A stretch of DNA of 64,000 nucleotides, from positions 12,657 to 76,656 of the forward strand of contig CAYPOD010000013.1 of the NCBI GenBank assembly GCA_964412375.1, given 5' to 3'. This document shows, one piece after another, positions 59,971 to 64,000 of the stretch (the stretch's first letter is position 1; each line of letters starts with the position of its first letter). Source of the DNA: CADEDV01 sp964412375. Lineage in GTDB: Bacteria > Bacteroidota > Bacteroidia > Chitinophagales > Chitinophagaceae. The translations under genes and the position numbers were made by a program. The notes under the pieces were generated by a model. It searched no databases, was not told the DNA's origin, and saw nothing but the letters and a program-made list of their open reading frames with translations.

Positions 59971-60456
59971 ATGCTAAAGAAGATATTATACCTGCTGCTC
60001 GCAGCACTCATCGTTATTCAATTCATACATCCGAAAAGAAATAAAGCAGAAGGTCCGCAACCCAATTATATCGGCAATGCTTTTATTATACCAGAAGATG
60101 TGAAACCCATTCTTTCAAAAGCCTGTAATGATTGCCATAGTAACAATACTGTGTATCCATGGTATGCCCGGCTGCAGCCGGTGCATTGGTGGCTTAATAA
60201 TCATATCATTGACGGAAAGAAGAATCTGAATTTTGATGAATATACCAACCGCAGCCTGCGCTATCAGTATCACAAAATGGAAGAAACCATAGAAATGGTG
60301 AACGAAGGTGAAATGCCACTGGATTCTTACACCTGGACGCATAAAGATGCCCGGCTGACCGACATAGAAAAAAAGAAAATAGCAGACTGGGCCAATTCCA
60401 TCATGGATACCATGAAGGCAAAATACCCGCTTGACAGTCTTGTTCGCAGAAATTAG
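59971..60456 (+). CDS. Haem-binding domain protein (CxxCH)
   Basis: A 161-residue exported protein: an N-terminal hydrophobic signal or anchor (LYLLLAALIVIQFIHP), then one haem c motif CNDCHSNNT near residues 50-56, WYARLQPVHWWLNNHI and a C-terminal helix. This is the haem-binding domain family common in Bacteroidota. It starts 20 bases after gpmI and precedes genes of a haem-type uptake cluster. Confidence 0.87.
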   Translation: MLKKILYLLLAALIVIQFIHPKRNKAEGPQPNYIGNAFIIPEDVKPILSKACNDCHSNNTVYPWYARLQPVHWWLNNHIIDGKKNLNFDEYTNRSLRYQYHKMEETIEMVNEGEMPLDSYTWTHKDARLTDIEKKKIADWANSIMDTMKAKYPLDSLVRRN

Positions 60457-60483
60457 TGCTACCTTTAAGCACCATTTTCTGCT

Positions 60484-60993
60484 GTGAAACCTGTCTTCAA
60501 AAAGATAACCGGACTTACTTTTATCCTGGTAACACTGTTGCCATTTTTGCTTCCTTTTTTATTGGATGTAAAGCAGGACCTCATTCGCCGAATGATGAGA
60601 AAAAAAGTTGAGTCTTCACGGCAATTGCAAACCGTTATTATCCCGCAAGCTGAGGTGATCTGGATGGATGAACATGAGATATGGGTGAATGAACGCATGT
60701 TTGACATCAGCAGCATGAAACTGCAAGATAGGGTTTATACTTTCACCGGGCTGTATGATGAAGATGAAACCAACCTTGTCAAACAAAGAAACAAGCTCTC
60801 AGAAAAAGAACGAAAAGAGAACAAAGTACTTTCGCTGCTTTTTCTTTGCTTTCAGCATGTAATTTGCGATGACAGGCTGCCTGATAATTCCTTGCCTGTT
60901 GCTGACCGGCAAAACCATTTTATATTCTCCGAAGAAGAGATCGAAACTGCTTATCCTGTTTTGATACCCCCGCCAAAAAGCCTGCTCCTATAA
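60484..60993 (+). CDS. Hypothetical exported protein upstream of a TonB receptor
   Basis: A 169-residue protein with one N-terminal hydrophobic helix (LTFILVTLLPFLLPFLL) and a mixed mature part (AEVIWMDEHEIWVNERMFDI). No family recognised. The start is GTG 60484. Such proteins often sit directly before TonB-dependent receptor genes in this phylum; here the receptor follows after 38 bases. Confidence 0.75.
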   Translation: MKPVFKKITGLTFILVTLLPFLLPFLLDVKQDLIRRMMRKKVESSRQLQTVIIPQAEVIWMDEHEIWVNERMFDISSMKLQDRVYTFTGLYDEDETNLVKQRNKLSEKERKENKVLSLLFLCFQHVICDDRLPDNSLPVADRQNHFIFSEEEIETAYPVLIPPPKSLLL

Positions 60994-61031
60994 CAGAATC
61001 AACCCGTTACTGATAACTAATTAAATTTCTT

Positions 61032-63239
61032 ATGAGCAATAAGTATGCTTTTGTATTGCTATGTACCTGCAGCATGGCGCTTGCAGGGTATGCGCAGCAA
61101 GACAGTGTTGCTTCACAAACACTGGAAGAGGTAATACTTTCTGCCAGCAAATGGGAACAAAAACTGAATGAGATCCCCAACAAGGTCACAAGGATAAATA
61201 AACAACAAATTCTGTTTGGCAATCCTCAGACCTCAGCAGATATGCTAGGACAAACCGGTGCTGTTTTTATTCAGAAAAGCCAGCTGGGTGGAGGCAGTCC
61301 TATGATCAGGGGTTTTGCTACCAACCGGATATTATTGGTAGTGGATGGCGTAAGGATGAACAACGCCATTTATCGCAGCGGCAACCTGCAAAATGTCATC
61401 AGCATTGATGCTCATGCAACTGAATCTGCCGAAGTGATCTTTGGCCCTGGCTCACTCATCTATGGCAGCGATGCTATCGGCGGCGTGATTGATTTTCATT
61501 CCTTGCAGACAAGATTTTCTGCAAACAATAAACCATCTGTAAAAGGAAGTCTTATTGGACGCTATTCCACTGCTAATAAAGAAAAAACAACCCATGCAGA
61601 TATTAATATCGGCTGGAAAAAATGGGCATTATTGTCATCTTTCAGCTTCAGCAGTTTTGACGATCTGAAAATGGGTAGAAAAGGCGGTCAAAACAGTTAC
61701 CTGAGACCGGAATATGTGGTTAGAGAAAATAACAATGATGTGATCGCTCCCAATAATGATCCCTGCATACAACGCTTCAGCGGTTATGACCAACTGAATC
61801 TTTTGCAAAAGATCAGGTTCAAACCATCAGAGCACTGGGATATGCAGTACAGTTTCACTTATGCAAAAACAGGCGATGCACCCCGGTATGATCGTTTGAT
61901 ACAGTACCGCAATGGCTCCCTTCGTTTTGCTGAATGGTACTATGGTCCTATGGTCTGGCAAATGCACAACCTGCAGGTTCAGCATACAAAGAAAAACAAG
62001 TGGTATAACGAAGCCAGGCTGACAATCGCTTACCAGGATTACATCGAAAGCCGTGTGGACAGAACAAGAAACAACAGCAGCCGCAACCACCAGCAAGAAG
62101 AGCTGGATGCCGTAAATATAAACTGGGATGCCACGAAAAATTTTTCAAAGCACCAGTTGTTTTATGGAGCGGAATATGTGTTTAATAAAGTGAGATCATT
62201 CGGTATAAGAACAAATATCAGCAATGGCAGCACTTCACCTATGGTGAGCCGATACCCGGATGGCAGCACCTGGAGCACTGCCGGACTATATGGAAGTTTA
62301 AAATTCAATCTTGATCCCAAATTCACATTCACAACGGGATTGCGATACAGTTTTAATTTTCTCGATGCCACATTCGACACCACATTTATTCAATTTCCTT
62401 ATCAGCAAACCAGCCTGCGAGACGGAGCATTGACCGGCAATGCAGGTTTTGTTTTCAGACCTGGTACCGGCTGGCAATTGAAGGGAAATATTTCAACCGG
62501 ATACCGCATGCCAAATGTGGACGATGTTGGTAAACTGTTTGAAAGCGTTCCCGGTAATATCACTGTTCCCAATCCTCAATTAAAACCAGAATATGCCTGG
62601 AATTTTGAAACCGCTGTCTTAAAAGAAGTAGCCAACAAATTCAGGATAGAACTGGCGGGTTTTCATACCATCCTTAATAATGCGATTGTGCGAAGGCCAT
62701 TTAACTTCAACGGACAGGACAGCATTCTGTTTGATGGAACGCTAAGCCGTGTTGAAGCTTTACAAAATCTGGCCAGTGCCACTGTGTGGGGATTTCAATT
62801 CGGTGCAGAAATATTTTTCTGTCCATCATTATCCTTGCAGACATATGCTAACCTGATAACCGGAAAAGAAACAGATGATGTGAATGATGAACAGGTGCCC
62901 CTTCGTCATGCTCCTCCGTTTTACGGCAGCTCCATTATGAGCTATCGGGCAAAAAAATGGAGGGCAGAATTTTCAGCCATATACAACAGCCAGGTAAAAT
63001 CTGAAGACATGGCTCCTTCTGAAAGAGCCAAACCAGATATTTATGCAACTGATAGTAATGGCATGCCCTATTCACCCGGATGGTACACATTAAACTGTAA
63101 AGTTTCTTACCAACTGATAGAACAACTACAGCTTAGTTGTGCATGGGAAAATATCAGCAACCAGCGTTACCGGCCTTATTCTTCCGGTATCGTTGCAGCG
63201 GGAAGTAATTTTATTGTTTCTTTGAGAGCATCACTTTAA
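61032..63239 (+). CDS. TonB-dependent receptor, haem/haemoglobin type
   Basis: A 735-residue outer-membrane receptor. Signal peptide at 1-21, then a TonB-box-like region (EEVILSASKWEQK), the plug with GGGSPMIRGFATNRILLVVDG and RMNNAIYRSGNLQNV, and a 22-strand barrel. The plug wording is that of haem receptors such as HmuR, and NPQLKPEYAWNFE resembles the NPNL box. No CarboxypepD domain, so it is not a SusC protein. Haem or haem-protein as ligand is inference. Confidence 0.88.
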   Translation: MSNKYAFVLLCTCSMALAGYAQQDSVASQTLEEVILSASKWEQKLNEIPNKVTRINKQQILFGNPQTSADMLGQTGAVFIQKSQLGGGSPMIRGFATNRILLVVDGVRMNNAIYRSGNLQNVISIDAHATESAEVIFGPGSLIYGSDAIGGVIDFHSLQTRFSANNKPSVKGSLIGRYSTANKEKTTHADINIGWKKWALLSSFSFSSFDDLKMGRKGGQNSYLRPEYVVRENNNDVIAPNNDPCIQRFSGYDQLNLLQKIRFKPSEHWDMQYSFTYAKTGDAPRYDRLIQYRNGSLRFAEWYYGPMVWQMHNLQVQHTKKNKWYNEARLTIAYQDYIESRVDRTRNNSSRNHQQEELDAVNINWDATKNFSKHQLFYGAEYVFNKVRSFGIRTNISNGSTSPMVSRYPDGSTWSTAGLYGSLKFNLDPKFTFTTGLRYSFNFLDATFDTTFIQFPYQQTSLRDGALTGNAGFVFRPGTGWQLKGNISTGYRMPNVDDVGKLFESVPGNITVPNPQLKPEYAWNFETAVLKEVANKFRIELAGFHTILNNAIVRRPFNFNGQDSILFDGTLSRVEALQNLASATVWGFQFGAEIFFCPSLSLQTYANLITGKETDDVNDEQVPLRHAPPFYGSSIMSYRAKKWRAEFSAIYNSQVKSEDMAPSERAKPDIYATDSNGMPYSPGWYTLNCKVSYQLIEQLQLSCAWENISNQRYRPYSSGIVAAGSNFIVSLRASL

Positions 63240-63246
63240 TTCAAAT

Positions 63247-63273
63247 CGGCCTGTGGTTTTTCACCACAGGCCG
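63247..63273 (+). terminator. Strong hairpin between the TonB receptor and PepSY genes
   Basis: A perfect 11 bp stem, CGGCCTGTGGT (63247-63257) with ACCACAGGCCG (63263-63273), has a 5-base loop. It lies eight bases after the receptor stop. The T run is weak (TTATTAAATAATTT), so it may only partly stop transcription or protect the receptor mRNA. Confidence 0.75.
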
Positions 63274-63291
63274 TTATTAAATAATTTCAAA

Positions 63292-63858
63292 ATGGCTGAT
63301 ACCAAACAACAGGCCCGCTGGATAAGAGCATTCCGGTGGCTGCACCGTAAGATTGCGATCTTTCTGTTTATTTTCTTTCTGTTAATATCTCTGACAGGCA
63401 TTCTCCTGGGCATCAAAAAACAAACCGGCCTGCTTGCTCCTACACAAACAGGTGTTTCAAAAGACCTTGCCACATGGCTGCCTCTTGACAGTCTTTACAA
63501 AAATGCTATCCGCTACCTGAAAGACTCTGTTTCCGAAAACTTTTCTTCTGATTTAGACCGGATTGATATTCGTCCAGACAAGGGAATAGTAAAATTTACA
63601 TTTAAAGATCATTTCAAAGGGCTTCAGTTGGATGGCAGCACCGGGAAACTGTTGTCCGTAGAAAAAAGAAGAAGCGATTTTATTGAAAAACTGCATGATG
63701 GCTCCATCCTTGACAGTTTTTTTGGAACTGGCGGAGATCAAATCAAAGTTTCTTACACGGTTATTATGGGATTAAGCCTGCTGATGCTGGTGATAACCGG
63801 GTTTTGGCTCTGGTGGGGGCCCAAAAGACTGCGAAAAAGCCGCCTACGGAAAAGTTAA
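63292..63858 (+). CDS. PepSY-associated membrane protein
   Basis: A 188-residue protein with two membrane helices (about residues 22-42 and 152-172) enclosing a PepSY-like periplasmic domain (LDRIDIRPDKGIVKFTFKD). The start WLHRKIAIFLFIFFLLISLTG matches the PepSY-TM family, often linked to iron or siderophore reductases next to TonB receptors. ATG 63292 was chosen; the frame upstream runs through the hairpin. Shorter than the four-helix PepSY reductases. Confidence 0.85.
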   Translation: MADTKQQARWIRAFRWLHRKIAIFLFIFFLLISLTGILLGIKKQTGLLAPTQTGVSKDLATWLPLDSLYKNAIRYLKDSVSENFSSDLDRIDIRPDKGIVKFTFKDHFKGLQLDGSTGKLLSVEKRRSDFIEKLHDGSILDSFFGTGGDQIKVSYTVIMGLSLLMLVITGFWLWWGPKRLRKSRLRKS

Positions 63859-63961
63859 AGCCCTTTTTGGCATATTTATACCTCATTTTTCCTGACCCAA
63901 ATTTTACAGGGGCGTGCAGCATTTGTTTTGGAAAATTGTCTAAATTACAGGCCTCCAAAGG

Positions 63962-64000
63962 ATGCAAATGACTGAGGAAGCCATTTTAAAAGGTTGTTTG
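63962..64000 (+). CDS. Start of a probable ECF sigma factor gene (3' partial)
   Basis: The last 39 bases encode MQMTEEAILKGCL, which resembles the start of sigma-70-family ECF factors in this family (EEAILKGC followed by a sigma region 2). ATG 63968 is an alternative. The gene is cut by the window edge, so identity rests on 11-13 residues only. Confidence 0.4.
   Translation, partial: MQMTEEAILKGCL

Noticed and set aside
1..64000. tRNA, rRNA, CRISPR arrays, insertion sequences
   Set aside because: No cloverleaf-like segments, regular spacer-repeat arrays or transposase frames were found on reading both strands; a dedicated RNA search could still find short ncRNAs.

Overview
The window is about 64 kb of a Bacteroidota chromosome, most likely family Chitinophagaceae. 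Pointers are a type IX secretion C-terminal sorting domain, a SusC/SusD pair, GldB, DUF5689/DUF5686/DUF4783 families, an ORF6N protein, many signal-peptide lipoproteins, and promoter-like TAnnTTTG motifs instead of E. coli -10 boxes. The genus is not determined. No rRNA, tRNA, CRISPR array, transposase or phage was seen, and no gene-free stretch exceeds about 300 bases.

Layout. (1) 1-12960: the 3' end of a T9SS cargo gene, a ferredoxin reductase-like gene, then a complex I operon nuoABCD-HIJKLMN. The operon lacks nuoEFG, has an inverted-repeat-bounded 150 bp spacer where those genes would normally sit, and carries an ORF6N gene between nuoL and nuoM. (2) 12951-21669: housekeeping genes (DUF1569, glycyl-tRNA synthetase, MazG, D-aminoacyl-tRNA deacylase, ArfB, di-haem peroxidase, flippase, MBL hydrolase). 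Among them a nucleotidyltransferase/small-protein pair is bracketed by two copies of the mazG 3' end. (3) 21814-27768: two large envelope proteins, a TolB-like propeller with an outer-membrane barrel and a DUF5686 protein. (4) 27765-43498: a glycerol-phosphate locus. (5) 43511-51445: aminotransferase, gamma-carbonic anhydrase, RsgA and a short Bat operon (MoxR, DUF58, BatD-like, BatA). (6) 51450-59950: NAD biosynthesis (nadE, nadC), gldB, apaG, isocitrate dehydrogenase, SUI1 and phosphoglycerate mutase. (7) 59971-63858: haem-binding protein, haem-type TonB receptor and PepSY protein. The last 39 bases look like the start of a sigma-factor gene.

The most interesting system is region 4. A divergent GlpR-type repressor faces glpD across a region with a 10-7-10 palindrome of the GlpR type. 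Downstream, on one strand, lie SusC, SusD, a DUF5689 lipoprotein, a calcineurin-type phosphoesterase, an SGNH esterase, a glycerophosphodiester phosphodiesterase, glpK and glpF. Read together this looks like a complete SusCD-based route for capturing glycerophosphodiesters (deacylated phospholipids or glycerol-phosphate polymers), cutting them outside the cytoplasm, and feeding glycerol and glycerol-3-phosphate into glycolysis as dihydroxyacetone phosphate. The functional reading is inference; the gene families and the operator are visible in the sequence.

A second theme is small repeats: GTTTAA-type tandem arrays inside three operons, a CCCCTAAAGGGG element, a perfect 18 bp palindrome inside nuoC, and a GC palindrome that adds residues inside rsgA.
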